From positions 124,001-188,000 of the forward strand of contig CBDFIY010000002.1 in assembly GCA_965248335.1 (NCBI GenBank): a stretch of DNA of 64,000 bases. Reading direction: 5' to 3'. This document shows positions 55,622 to 63,885 of this stretch, piece after piece. Source of the DNA: CAKMZU01 sp965248335. Its GTDB lineage: Bacteria > Pseudomonadota > Gammaproteobacteria > Pseudomonadales > DT-91. Both the position numbers and the translations under genes were made by a program. The notes beneath the pieces are model-generated. The model saw only the letters and a list, made by a program, of their open reading frames with translations, searched no databases and was not told the origin of the DNA. Within the stretch, counting starts at the first letter, position 1. Each line of letters opens with the position of its first letter.

Positions 55622-55754
55622 CTAGTAAGGCTTATTTTTTTTTGGTTAATGCTTTTGAAAAAGATAACTTGTGTGCCTAAGGATTTTCTCACTCAACGGT
55701 CATTATTCCGTATTTGGTGGCGGGGGTGTGGTTATATTTTATATGTGCAGTTAG

Positions 55755-56618
55755 TTATGCGCTTCGTTGGCTACGCTCATAGGCCATTCGGGTGAGTATA
55801 GCCATTTCTTTCAGCCCGATAGGTGCTCCGGATAGGTCTGTAGTTTCTGGCGAAAACCGAAGGATGTTATCTTTGACAGATGTAGGGTTTTTTCTTTGTT
55901 TCCAGTGCTCTCTATAGTCAGTTAAGTACTCTTTAAAAACAGGTGAATTTGGTTGTATGGCTTCGGCTAATATTGAGGCAATTTGAGGCCTGTTTAATAT
56001 TTCGACGTTTTCTTCGGCGTTAATTTCGTTTACAAGTTTGTTAAATTTTCTTGTTCTATAATTTTTTTCTTTAATAGACGTAAGGATCGCCCGTGTATCC
56101 CTTAAATCGTCACCCCCTATATTTGGGTGTTTGAAAGTAAGATAATTAACTGCTGAGCAGGCGAGTGATGGTATCTTTATAACGTAATGTATAAAGATAT
56201 CGACTGGTATGGCTCCTACTAGGGCTAATGAGCTTGCAGCCCCTTTTAGAATTCCTTCGCTAATTGCTTTGTTTTTATCATGAATAAGTTTGTGATTGCT
56301 TTTAATTAAAGCTTTCGAAAAGCTTCCAAGAACCACGTCACCAGCAAATGCAATGGGTACTGCTGGTACGTTAATAAGGGTGACACCAATCTTTTTGGGA
56401 ATGGAAACGTTTTTATCTTTTCTTATGCGATGGTTCCACTTGATGAGGTCGCTGGCATAGGATGCAGTTCCTGAGAGTTTCAAGTGATCTGCTATTCCTG
56501 TCTTTTCAATGATGCCCACATTTTCGATTATTTGTGTGAGGTGCTCTCTTGATGTATCTGGTTCAGCGAAAGAAAAAATACAAATAAATAGTAACAAGAA
56601 AGATATAAAGATTTTCAA
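55755..56618 (-). CDS. Exported protein of unknown function (287 aa)
   Basis: I place the start at a TTG at 56618, because AGGTAAAG sits just upstream at good spacing and the protein then begins with a normal signal peptide (reading KIFISFLLLFICIFSFAEPD after the initiator). An ATG at 56657 in the same frame has no ribosome-binding site and would add 13 residues. Two further moderately hydrophobic stretches (IGVTLINVPAVPIAFAGDVV and AASSLALVGAIPVDIFIHYV) resemble membrane-associated helices. The C-terminal third is charged and helical. I do not recognise the family. A paired hydrophobic arrangement like this can occur in small envelope or toxin-like proteins, but nothing definite supports that. 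Confidence 0.62.
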   Translation of the reverse strand: MKIFISFLLLFICIFSFAEPDTSREHLTQIIENVGIIEKTGIADHLKLSGTASYASDLIKWNHRIRKDKNVSIPKKIGVTLINVPAVPIAFAGDVVLGSFSKALIKSNHKLIHDKNKAISEGILKGAASSLALVGAIPVDIFIHYVIKIPSLACSAVNYLTFKHPNIGGDDLRDTRAILTSIKEKNYRTRKFNKLVNEINAEENVEILNRPQIASILAEAIQPNSPVFKEYLTDYREHWKQRKNPTSVKDNILRFSPETTDLSGAPIGLKEMAILTRMAYERSQRSA

Positions 56619-56881
56619 TTTAACTTTACCTAGTAATAAAAGAATAATTGACTGCATGTTTATACTAATAAATAAAATTAAATAATCAGTAAATATTTTT
56701 ATTTACATAAATAGAGATATTTATTTTTTAATTAAAGCGCATCTGTTCAATGAAGCGTGTACTTTAGACACACTTTCTTTTATTGGTTCGCATCTATGAA
56801 GGAATGTTAATTGAATATAAACTTGAGGATATTACGAGATCTTTTTAGGAGGGTAAGCGTGTAGCATTTATCGCTTTGATT

Positions 56882-57700
56882 TCATTGTAGTATGCGCCTT
56901 AAATATTGAAGGATGGGTTTTGTATCGGGCGTAACGCCACGCCATAGACGAAAAGATTCGGCACCTTGGTGTACAAGCATGCCAAGGCCATCGGCAAGTT
57001 GTGTCACGCCTTGTTCTTTAGCCCATGCAAGAAATGGCGTTAAATCTTTTGCGTACATCATGTCATAGCAACGCGTTTCGGGAGAGAGAATGGCGGCGGG
57101 TAGATCTATTTTGTCGCCCTGCAAGCTGGCAGATGTGCCATTAATAATGATATCAAAAGGGAGGAGACCCTGAAATGATTCGATGGCATGAAGGCGAGGG
57201 TTGTTAAAAACCTTCGTGAGCGCTTGAGCTTTTGAAAACGTTCGGTTTGAAAGGCTGATTGATGCGGGCATTTCATCCAATAAAGGGCCAAGTGTGCCGC
57301 GAACAGCACCACCGGCTCCCAGTATTAGCATGCGCTTATTCTTTATTTCCCAGCTATGGGTTTGTTTCATGTCATTAACAAGGCCTGCGCCATCGGTGTT
57401 ATCGCCGACAATTTCTCCACTAGGCTGGAAGATCAGCGTATTAACCGCTTGTGCTAACTTTGCGCGTTCAGTGAGTGTATCGGCGAGCTGAAAGGCTTCG
57501 AGTTTAAAAGGCACAGTGATATTGAGGCCTTTGCCGCCAGATACTTGGAAGTTATGTATTGCAGCTTCAAAGGCATTGGGTGCGATGAGTTCTTTGGTAT
57601 AGCTTATATCTTGCTGGGTTTGCTGTGCAAAAGCGTGTTGTAACTCAGGTGATTTACTGTGAGCGACAGGATTACCAAATACCGCGTAGCGATCGATCAT
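56882..57700 (-). CDS. aroE: Shikimate dehydrogenase
   Basis: A 272-residue NADP-dependent enzyme reducing 3-dehydroshikimate to shikimate in aromatic amino-acid synthesis. The substrate site is near NPVAHSKSPELQHAFAQQ at the N-terminus and KGLNITVPFKLEAFQLAD with the catalytic Lys. DNTDGAGLVNDM carries the Asp. The Rossmann motif is MLILGAGGAVRGTLGPLL, followed by SNRTFSKAQAL. The length is normal. It overlaps hemF by four bases (57697-57700) and is the last gene of a tight purE-tsaC-hemF-aroE run. hemF-aroE pairing beside tsaC is conserved in pseudomonads. Confidence 0.96.
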   Translation of the reverse strand: MIDRYAVFGNPVAHSKSPELQHAFAQQTQQDISYTKELIAPNAFEAAIHNFQVSGGKGLNITVPFKLEAFQLADTLTERAKLAQAVNTLIFQPSGEIVGDNTDGAGLVNDMKQTHSWEIKNKRMLILGAGGAVRGTLGPLLDEMPASISLSNRTFSKAQALTKVFNNPRLHAIESFQGLLPFDIIINGTSASLQGDKIDLPAAILSPETRCYDMMYAKDLTPFLAWAKEQGVTQLADGLGMLVHQGAESFRLWRGVTPDTKPILQYLRRILQ

Positions 57701-58605
57701 AGCCAGTCCTTAGGGTGTTGTAAGACATCAAGTAGGCGTTGCTCGGGGGAGTTAGGCTCAACTTGCCAGTTGTAATCCCACTTTACGAGGGGAGGGAGTG
57801 ACATCAGGATGGATTCTGTACGCCCACCGCTCTGTAGCCCAAAGAGTGTGCCTCGGTCAAAGACAAGGTTAAATTCAACATAGCGGCCACGCCGGTGTAG
57901 CTGGTAATCCCGTTGCTGTTCAGTAAAGCTGAGGTTTTTACGTTTTTCAAAAATCGGTAAGTAGGCAGGAATAAAGCTATCGCCAACGGCTTGCATGAAG
58001 TTAAAGCTTTGATCGAATCCCTCTTCATTAAGGTCATCAAAAAATAACCCGCCAACCCCTCGCGCTTCACTGCGATGTTTGAGATAAAAGTATTCATCAC
58101 AGGTTTTTTTCATGGCTGGGTAGATATCTTGACCAAAAGGTGTGCAGGCGTCTTTTGCTGTTTGATGCCAATGGATGGCATCCTCATCGTAAAGATAATA
58201 AGGCGTTAAATCATAACCACCGCCAAACCACCATACAGGTTCTTCGCCTTCTTTTTCAGCAACAAAAAAACGTACATTGGCATGTGTTGTCGGGGTAAGT
58301 GGGTTGTGAGGGTGAATCACGAGAGAAACACCCATGGCCTGAAAGGATCGGCCAGCCAACTCTGGCCTTTGTACGGATGCGGAAGGCGGCAGTTTGTCGC
58401 CAAACACATGTGAGAAATTCACGCCGCCTTTTTCAATATGCTGGCCGCCGGCTAAAACGCGACTGATGCCGCCGCCGCCTTCCTCGCGTTGCCATTCATC
58501 TTTGATAAAGGATGCTTTACCATCGGCTTTTGCTAATGCTTCACAAATAGAGGTCTGTAGATTAAGTAGATAGTTTTTTACTTGCGCTATGTTGATCGAT
58601 TGCAC
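57697..58605 (-). CDS. hemF: Oxygen-dependent coproporphyrinogen III oxidase
   Basis: A 302-residue HemF converting coproporphyrinogen III to protoporphyrinogen IX with O2, in haem synthesis. Signatures are WQREEGGGGISRVLAGG, the Gly-rich GGGYDLTPYYLYDEDAIHWH with metal/substrate histidines, and RGVGGLFFDDLNEEGFD. RGRYVEFNLVFDRGTLFGLQSGGRTESILMSLPP covers the C-terminal consensus in two blocks. The length is standard. It sits 3 bases after tsaC and overlaps aroE. Dependence on oxygen fits the oxygen-using thiamin route (ThiO) in the same window. Confidence 0.97.
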   Translation of the reverse strand: MQSINIAQVKNYLLNLQTSICEALAKADGKASFIKDEWQREEGGGGISRVLAGGQHIEKGGVNFSHVFGDKLPPSASVQRPELAGRSFQAMGVSLVIHPHNPLTPTTHANVRFFVAEKEGEEPVWWFGGGYDLTPYYLYDEDAIHWHQTAKDACTPFGQDIYPAMKKTCDEYFYLKHRSEARGVGGLFFDDLNEEGFDQSFNFMQAVGDSFIPAYLPIFEKRKNLSFTEQQRDYQLHRRGRYVEFNLVFDRGTLFGLQSGGRTESILMSLPPLVKWDYNWQVEPNSPEQRLLDVLQHPKDWL

Positions 58606-58608
58606 GGA

Positions 58609-59151
58609 CTAGCCCCTGATGACGTCGCCTGTTTGGAAATGAATGATTCTACTGGGCTTTTTATCACAGCCGATAGCGCCTTGGCAAATAGGGAGGCGCG
58701 GAAAGTAGTGGGCTACTTCATCGCGGGATCGTGCTGCTGGTAACCCAGATGTGTTGGCAGATGTTGAAACAATGACTTGATTAAACGTTTCGCAGAGTGC
58801 TTTAACTGTAGGGTGCCCGCTGACTCTGACAGCAAGCAAGTCATGCTGCCCTGTAATCCAGCGCGGAACAGTATCGTGATTAAAGGGAACGAGAAAAGTC
58901 GTTGTGCTTTCTTGCTGTAATCGATGGATGGACGCGTTATCTAAGGTAGTAAAAGGTAGGAGCTGCTCTGTATTTGCTGCGAGCAAGATTAACCCTTTAT
59001 CAACTGCACGATTTTTAAGTGCAAGCAGTTTCATGACTGCCTGCTCATAAAAAGGGTCGCATCCTAGCCCCCATACCCCTTCAGTGGGGTAGGCGATAAC
59101 CTTTCCCGCTTTTAATGTTAAAGCGGATTCCTCGATAGTTAGCGTTTGCAC
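58609..59151 (-). CDS. tsaC: Threonylcarbamoyl-AMP synthase TsaC
   Basis: A 180-residue short YrdC-domain protein. It makes threonylcarbamoyl-AMP from Thr, bicarbonate and ATP, the first step of t6A modification of ANN-decoding tRNAs. The KAGKVIAYPTEGVWGLGCDP segment is the family's substrate cavity, followed by LLALKNRAVDKGLILLAAN and VRVSGHPTVKALCETFNQ. IVSTSANTSGLPAARS is the second hallmark. The length indicates the TsaC type rather than the longer Sua5. It lies between purE (2-base gap) and hemF (3-base gap), so translational coupling is likely. Confidence 0.95.
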   Translation of the reverse strand: MQTLTIEESALTLKAGKVIAYPTEGVWGLGCDPFYEQAVMKLLALKNRAVDKGLILLAANTEQLLPFTTLDNASIHRLQQESTTTFLVPFNHDTVPRWITGQHDLLAVRVSGHPTVKALCETFNQVIVSTSANTSGLPAARSRDEVAHYFPRLPICQGAIGCDKKPSRIIHFQTGDVIRG

Positions 59152-59153
59152 AT

Positions 59154-59654
59154 TTACTGGAGTTTGCTTTGTAAGGCTCTGTCTTTTGCAATCACGGCTT
59201 CAGCCACCTCGGCACGTTCGTCAATTAATAACTGGTGAATATCGGGGTTACTGGCACCTATGATTTGCGTGGCCAGATAGGCTGCATTTTTTGCGCCCGC
59301 TTTGCCGATGGCAACCGTGGCGACAGGAATGCCGGCAGGCATTTGGACGGTGGATAATAATGCATCAAGGCCGTCAAGTGAGGCGTTAATGGGCACGCCA
59401 ATGACAGGCTTTAATGTCGTGGCAGAAACCGCCCCTGCAAGGTGCGCAGCCATGCCTGCGGCGCAGATGAATGCAACGCAGCCACGTTGGTCAGCATCTT
59501 TAACGTAGGTGTGAGTGGCTTCGGGCGTGCGGTGCGCTGAGGTCACTTTGACTTCGAAGCGAACGCCAAATTTTTTCAGCACATTGAACGCTGCTTCCAT
59601 GACAGGAAGGTCTGAATCAGACCCCATAAGAATGGCAACAAATTGATCGGCCAT
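59154..59654 (-). CDS. purE: N5-carboxyaminoimidazole ribonucleotide mutase
   Basis: A 166-residue class I PurE. AILMGSDSDLPVMEAAF is the diagnostic N-terminal motif, followed by VKVTSAHRTPEATHTYV with the catalytic His. ICAAGMAAHLAGAVSATTLKPVIGVP lines the active site. The enzyme shifts the carboxylate of N5-CAIR to form CAIR in purine synthesis, normally with PurK. No purK follows here; the next gene is tsaC, so purK is either elsewhere or absent. This is the first gene of the four-gene operon running left to aroE. Confidence 0.97.
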   Translation of the reverse strand: MADQFVAILMGSDSDLPVMEAAFNVLKKFGVRFEVKVTSAHRTPEATHTYVKDADQRGCVAFICAAGMAAHLAGAVSATTLKPVIGVPINASLDGLDALLSTVQMPAGIPVATVAIGKAGAKNAAYLATQIIGASNPDIHQLLIDERAEVAEAVIAKDRALQSKLQ

Positions 59655-60042
59655 AACAAACCCTTATCTCTACTTATCTGTGAATTTAAAATAAGCGCGA
59701 TATTCAATCAAAAAGACACGGATATTGCAACGTTTTGAGCATAGCGTAATGAATATTTAATGGGGGGTTTTCGGTAGGCGTCATAAAACGGAACTAACTT
59801 CTTTTAAGTGCAACTAAGTAGTTTAATTGCGTCTGTAGAGTACGTTGGTTTCTTTTAGTTGTTTTATTTAAGTCATTTTTACCGTGTATACCCATCGGTA
59901 TTGGAGATGCAAGAAGGCGGCAAGCGAGTGAACCCCCATGAGCTTACAATCAGTAAGTGATTGGGTGAGCGAGCGCGGCCAGCGCCCTTGCATCTTCAAG
60001 AGTGATAGGTATATAGAGTGAATTTACTGAGGTGCAGCAACC
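59655..60042. other. Divergent promoter region between purE and aspartate decarboxylase
   Basis: 388 bases holding promoters for both directions and MITE copy D (59891-60009). Nothing else is recognised. The MITE takes up the position where the aspD promoter and leader would be expected. Confidence 0.5.
59891..60009 (-). repeat. MITE-like palindromic repeat, copy D (119 bp)
   Basis: Begins CCCATCGGTATTGGAGATGC, ends TTCAAGAGTGATAGG and has TA on both sides. It is in the same orientation as copy B. It ends 33 bases before the aspD start codon, so it lies in or beside that gene's leader or promoter. Its left end matches 15 of 20 bases of the IS630 left end. Confidence 0.87.
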
Positions 60043-61653
60043 ATGAATGATCGTGAAGAGGAAATGCAATACGCAGGCCTCGGGCCTTTTGAGGTTAAGA
60101 ATAAGCTGATCGAAATGGCTGGCAATCACTCTGAGAGAATGATGCTCAATGCGGGGCGGGGAAATCCCAATTGGGTAGCTCTGGAGCCACGCTATGCGTT
60201 TATTGAGATGAATCGATTTGCTATGCAAGAAGCTGAACGCGATATATTTCGTCCGGGTATCGGAGGCACACCAGAGAAAGAGGGCATCATTGAACGATTC
60301 GAGATTTTTCTTGAAGACAACATCCGCTCTCCGGGTGTTTCGATGCTGAAGCACGCTTTCGCCTATATCCAAAAGGATCTGAATATAGATCCTCAAAAAT
60401 TCATTACTGAAATGGCCGATGGTATTTTAGGGGGTCACTACCCTGTTCCTGGGCGTATGCTAGCCTGCAGTGAACGCGTTGCAGGTGCTTATTTGTTTCA
60501 GGAAATGTCTGGCTCTGTACGTGAAATAGGTAAATACGATATTTTTGCCACAGAGGGTGGCACAGCAGCAATGACCTATATTTTTCATACGATGATGGAA
60601 AATAAATTGCTAAAGAAAGGTGATAAAATTGCACTGGGCGTGCCTATTTTTACGCCATATCTGGAAATCCCTGAATTGAATAATTTTGAATTTGTGGAGA
60701 TGAATGTTGTACAAACGTTAGAGTCTGGGTGGAAGTACAGCCCAGAAGAAATAGAAAAACTTGCCGATCCATCAATTAAGGCATTTTTTCTCGTTAATCC
60801 TTCAAACCCCACATCTGTGGCGATGCACCCAGAAACATTAGCATGTGTACGGGAGCTGGTTGAAACGCGTCGTAAAGATTTGATTATTGTGACCGATGAT
60901 GTGTATGGCACATTCGTGAACGGGTTTCAGTCGCTTGCCGCTGTTGCACCAAGAAATACCATTTTAGTGTATTCGTATTCCAAATACTTTGGGGCAACAG
61001 GGTGGCGTCTTGGTGTCATTGCCATTGCGGAAGATAACGTGATGGATGAATGTCTGCAGCAGCTATCGGATACAGAAAAAGCAGAAATCCATGAGCGTTA
61101 TAAGCCCATCTCATTAGCGCCCAATAAGATGAAGCTGATCGACCGTATGGTTGCTGACAGCCGTACCGTTGCGCTGAATCATACGGCAGGCCTATCGACG
61201 CCGCAGCAAGTACAAATGGTAATGTTTTCACTTTTTTGCTTACTGGATAAAGAAGGTGTATACAAACAGCATTGCCAGAGTATTTGCCAAGAGCGTTACC
61301 ACGCATTGTATAAAGCACTGGGTTATGAACCTTCAGAAACCCCCTATAATGCGCATTATTATACAACGATTGATGTACCGGGAATTGCCGAAAATCGATA
61401 CGGGAAAGCATTCCGTGATCATTTGGCGAATGAACATCCACACATTGATTTTGTCTGGCGCTTAGCGAAAGAGCGTTCCGTTGTATTGATGGACGGCAGT
61501 GGTTTTGCTGCACCGAACATGACCGTAAGGGTTTCACTCGCCAATCTGCCTGAGGAAGCCTACCCCCATATCGGCACATCAATCAGCGAACTGCTTGCTG
61601 ATTATTATGAGGAGTGGCAAGCCAGCCAGCCATCAGACCAGGGCGATGTTTGA
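60043..61653 (+). CDS. aspD: Aspartate 4-decarboxylase / aspartate aminotransferase (AspD)
   Basis: A 536-residue fold-type I PLP enzyme matching the bifunctional L-aspartate beta-decarboxylase/aminotransferase family. It converts aspartate to alanine and CO2. The N-terminus has MLNAGRGNPNWVALEPRYAF, and FATEGGTAAMTYIFHTMM is the cofactor phosphate region. FLVNPSNPTSVAM and VTDDVYGTF contain the Asn and Asp/Tyr of the PLP site, and YSYSKYFGATGWRLG carries the Schiff-base Lys. The length agrees with known AspD proteins, which assemble into large complexes. In some bacteria it works with an aspartate/alanine exchanger (AspT) to generate proton motive force; no aspT is seen here. MITE copy D lies immediately upstream. 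Confidence 0.9.
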   Translation: MNDREEEMQYAGLGPFEVKNKLIEMAGNHSERMMLNAGRGNPNWVALEPRYAFIEMNRFAMQEAERDIFRPGIGGTPEKEGIIERFEIFLEDNIRSPGVSMLKHAFAYIQKDLNIDPQKFITEMADGILGGHYPVPGRMLACSERVAGAYLFQEMSGSVREIGKYDIFATEGGTAAMTYIFHTMMENKLLKKGDKIALGVPIFTPYLEIPELNNFEFVEMNVVQTLESGWKYSPEEIEKLADPSIKAFFLVNPSNPTSVAMHPETLACVRELVETRRKDLIIVTDDVYGTFVNGFQSLAAVAPRNTILVYSYSKYFGATGWRLGVIAIAEDNVMDECLQQLSDTEKAEIHERYKPISLAPNKMKLIDRMVADSRTVALNHTAGLSTPQQVQMVMFSLFCLLDKEGVYKQHCQSICQERYHALYKALGYEPSETPYNAHYYTTIDVPGIAENRYGKAFRDHLANEHPHIDFVWRLAKERSVVLMDGSGFAAPNMTVRVSLANLPEEAYPHIGTSISELLADYYEEWQASQPSDQGDV

Positions 61654-61901
61654 TGTCGTAAAGCGGGTAATACTACCCCTAGGGTTACTTTTACCGTCTG
61701 TTATGCCGTGGCTAGTGTGCTTCTGACGCTGTGGAGGCCTGTGATGGTCGGTGTGGTGACGAAAAATACAGTACCTTAATCCTTTTGCTGAGATGTATTT
61801 TTAGATAGAGGAATAGTCATAGGTGTGATGTTTGCCTCTGAGGGGGAATGTGAGCACGTTTTTGTTGAAAAGGCTACTTGAGGAGGCTCTGGGAATATAC
61901 C

Positions 61902-61922
61902 GATCGCCCCTGAAGATGGGTA
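61902..61922 (+). repeat. 21-bp minimal MITE form, copy F
   Basis: CCGATCGCCCCTGAAGATGGG flanked by TATA on both sides. It is two substitutions away from the copy E sequence read in the same direction. It is upstream of the 51-residue peptide gene. Confidence 0.72.
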
Positions 61923-62034
61923 TAGCTGCCAGCGATCAAAGAAAGACTAGATCTTAATAGAGCGGGTTTTGTTACAATGCATCACGATGAGCGACAAGGA
62001 TGTTTGTTAGCCCTATAAAGAAATTGAGAATAAT

Positions 62035-62190
62035 ATGAAAAAGATTTTCCCTTTAATCGCACTTTTATTGCCTCTTACTGCTTTTGCGCATCCATCCCAT
62101 ACTCCTCATGAGCACCTATCCGTTGCTTTGTTTATTGGCGCAGCCTTAATTGCTGTTGCTGCTGTTTTTTATATCCGTCATAAGAAATAA
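62035..62190 (+). CDS. 51-residue His-rich exported membrane peptide
   Basis: A short frame beginning MKKIFPLIALLLPLTAFA, a near-ideal signal peptide, followed by HPSHTPHEH, then a single membrane helix (LSVALFIGAALIAVAAVFYI) and a basic end RHKK. The basic tail puts the C-terminus in the cytoplasm and the His-rich segment in the periplasm. GAG precedes the ATG by about 8 bases. Small proteins of this layout (His-rich stretch after the signal peptide, then a C-terminal helix) are common hypotheticals; metal binding is a reasonable but unproven guess. The HPSH start of the mature region is shared with the exported cupin at 37774-38226. It lies between two 21-bp repeats. Confidence 0.68.
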   Translation: MKKIFPLIALLLPLTAFAHPSHTPHEHLSVALFIGAALIAVAAVFYIRHKK

Positions 62191-62204
62191 TTTTATAGCG
62201 ATAT

Positions 62205-62228
62205 AAAAAAAGCCAGCAAAAGCTGGCT
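62205..62228 (-). terminator. Rho-independent terminator downstream of the P450 gene
   Basis: AGCCAGC (62211-62217), an AAAA loop and GCTGGCT (62222-62228) form a perfect stem. The T run lies on the minus strand, so it serves the leftward P450 gene and may also protect the peptide gene from opposing transcription. Confidence 0.8.
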
Positions 62229-62285
62229 AAAAGGTGTTGATTTAAGCGGTCACTGATTTATGAAGTAGGCGGTTGCTTGTTTATA

Positions 62286-62306
62286 CCGATCACACTTGAA
62301 GATGGG
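62286..62306 (+). repeat. 21-bp minimal MITE form, copy G
   Basis: CCGATCACACTTGAAGATGGG with TATA on both sides. It lies between the P450 stop codon and its terminator, so it is probably part of the P450 transcript's 3' untranslated region. Confidence 0.75.
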
Positions 62307-62344
62307 TATAAACACGTTCAACCGCAGGCTTTATAATTCGTTAA

Positions 62345-63715
62345 CTACGCAATTTCCTTCAAAATAATAGGCAGGCCGTCGGCTGTTTTAGGGAGCGGGA
62401 AAGCTTCATGCTTAGGCTTGTAACCTTCTGGTAATGTCCACTCATACTTCAAGATGAATTGATGCAAGAAGCATTTCACAATCATGTTGGCAAAGTGCAT
62501 GCCGATACATTTATGCGCACCACCACCAAAAGGCATATAACAGAAACTGTGATTTTTATGCTCTTCGCGGCCTTCTGCAAAACGCATTGGGTCAAAGGTA
62601 TGCGGGTTTGTCCAGAATTCTGGCATGAAATGGTTGTAGACAGGCGGAACAGAAATCACAGTATTTGGCGGAATACGATGGCCGCCAATGGTAGTTTCTT
62701 TGATGGTGCGTCGCTGCATTAGCGATACAGAAGGTGACATACGCAAGACTTCTTTAAACACGAGTTCCATTAATGGCATGTTATCGAGATCTTCGTATTC
62801 CAGCTGAGCTTTGTTCAGGTTGCGTGATTCTTCACGAATTTTATCCTGCCACTCGGGGTTTTCAGCAAGTTTCAGTACAAGCTGGTTAAGTGTGGATGTT
62901 GTGGTGTCATGCGCTGCAAATAATAAGAAACTGGCTTGTGGAATCAGGTCTTCGTTTGGAAAAAAATCGCCATCGTCCATTTTTTCTTTAGCCATGTGAG
63001 TCAACATGTCTTGGCCTTCACCCGCGCGACGAATAGGGATGGTTTTTGCAAAATACTCTTCAAGGTATTTGGCACCTTGCTTACCTTTATGGAATTTAAA
63101 GCCCGGTACATTGACTTTGAACGCACCCATTAAGCCTTTTTCGGAAATATTCAAGAAAGCTTCGTTGAGTTTATCCATTTCAGGGCCGAGTTCTTTAACG
63201 CCGATAAATACGGTGGCACCGACATCCAGCAAGATTTTCTTAACAGAAGGAAAGAATAAAAAGTCTTTTTGGTTTTTCCATTGCGCAAGGTTGGCTTCAA
63301 ATAAAGGGTTCATTATGTCAACGTAACCGCGCATTTGATTGTTTTTGAACGCGGTTTGGAACATGCGGCGTTGTACTTTATGATCGTTAAAGTCACGCAG
63401 TAATAGTGCTTTTTGGTAAAAATGACCGAGTGAGTTTTCGTAACCCATTTGCGCCGAAAAAGTTTTCTCACGATCAAGGTAAATTTGTTGGTAATTATCA
63501 GCGCCGACAACGAGTATAGAGGGCTGGCCTGCAATTTTTATTTTAGAAACTTCGCCGAAACGGTGATAGTTTTTATCGATAAAACCGTAAAGATCTTTAA
63601 CAATATCAATAACATTCGCTAAGTAGGGTATTGGCCCATAACTGCCGGGAATGTGATCGAGATTCGTACAGTCCGGTTCGTTGACGTAATCCATTGATGT
63701 CGGTTGAGCTGCCAT
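62345..63715 (-). CDS. Cytochrome P450 monooxygenase
   Basis: A 456-residue soluble-type P450. The start at 63715 is chosen because AGGAGAA lies 7 bases upstream; the longer open frame adds 64 unlikely residues. Visible features are FAAHDTTTSTLNQLVLKLAE (I-helix oxygen-binding motif), VFKEVLRMSPSVSL (the E-x-x-R pair), a PERF-like FDPMRF and the haem-binding loop FGGGAHKCIGMHFANM with the axial Cys. The N-terminus (DHIPGSYGPIPYLANVIDIV) lacks a membrane anchor. The family resembles bacterial CYP120/CYP51-like enzymes that oxidise hydrophobic terpenoid or sterol-like substrates, but the substrate cannot be read. No ferredoxin or reductase gene is adjacent. A palindrome lies upstream and a terminator downstream. 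Confidence 0.92.
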   Translation of the reverse strand: MAAQPTSMDYVNEPDCTNLDHIPGSYGPIPYLANVIDIVKDLYGFIDKNYHRFGEVSKIKIAGQPSILVVGADNYQQIYLDREKTFSAQMGYENSLGHFYQKALLLRDFNDHKVQRRMFQTAFKNNQMRGYVDIMNPLFEANLAQWKNQKDFLFFPSVKKILLDVGATVFIGVKELGPEMDKLNEAFLNISEKGLMGAFKVNVPGFKFHKGKQGAKYLEEYFAKTIPIRRAGEGQDMLTHMAKEKMDDGDFFPNEDLIPQASFLLFAAHDTTTSTLNQLVLKLAENPEWQDKIREESRNLNKAQLEYEDLDNMPLMELVFKEVLRMSPSVSLMQRRTIKETTIGGHRIPPNTVISVPPVYNHFMPEFWTNPHTFDPMRFAEGREEHKNHSFCYMPFGGGAHKCIGMHFANMIVKCFLHQFILKYEWTLPEGYKPKHEAFPLPKTADGLPIILKEIA

Positions 63716-63885
63716 AGTGGTTCTCCTGTCGTAACTTCGGTTTTTATTATTGTTATTTGTGCAATAGCCATTGAAATATCTTCTCCTGAAGATAAGTTGC
63801 AATGACTCTGAAGCGTTTTTTCCCGAAAGCCTGATGTTATTTTTAAAATTAACGTTATTGATGATCAGACAGATTTTATTATTTG

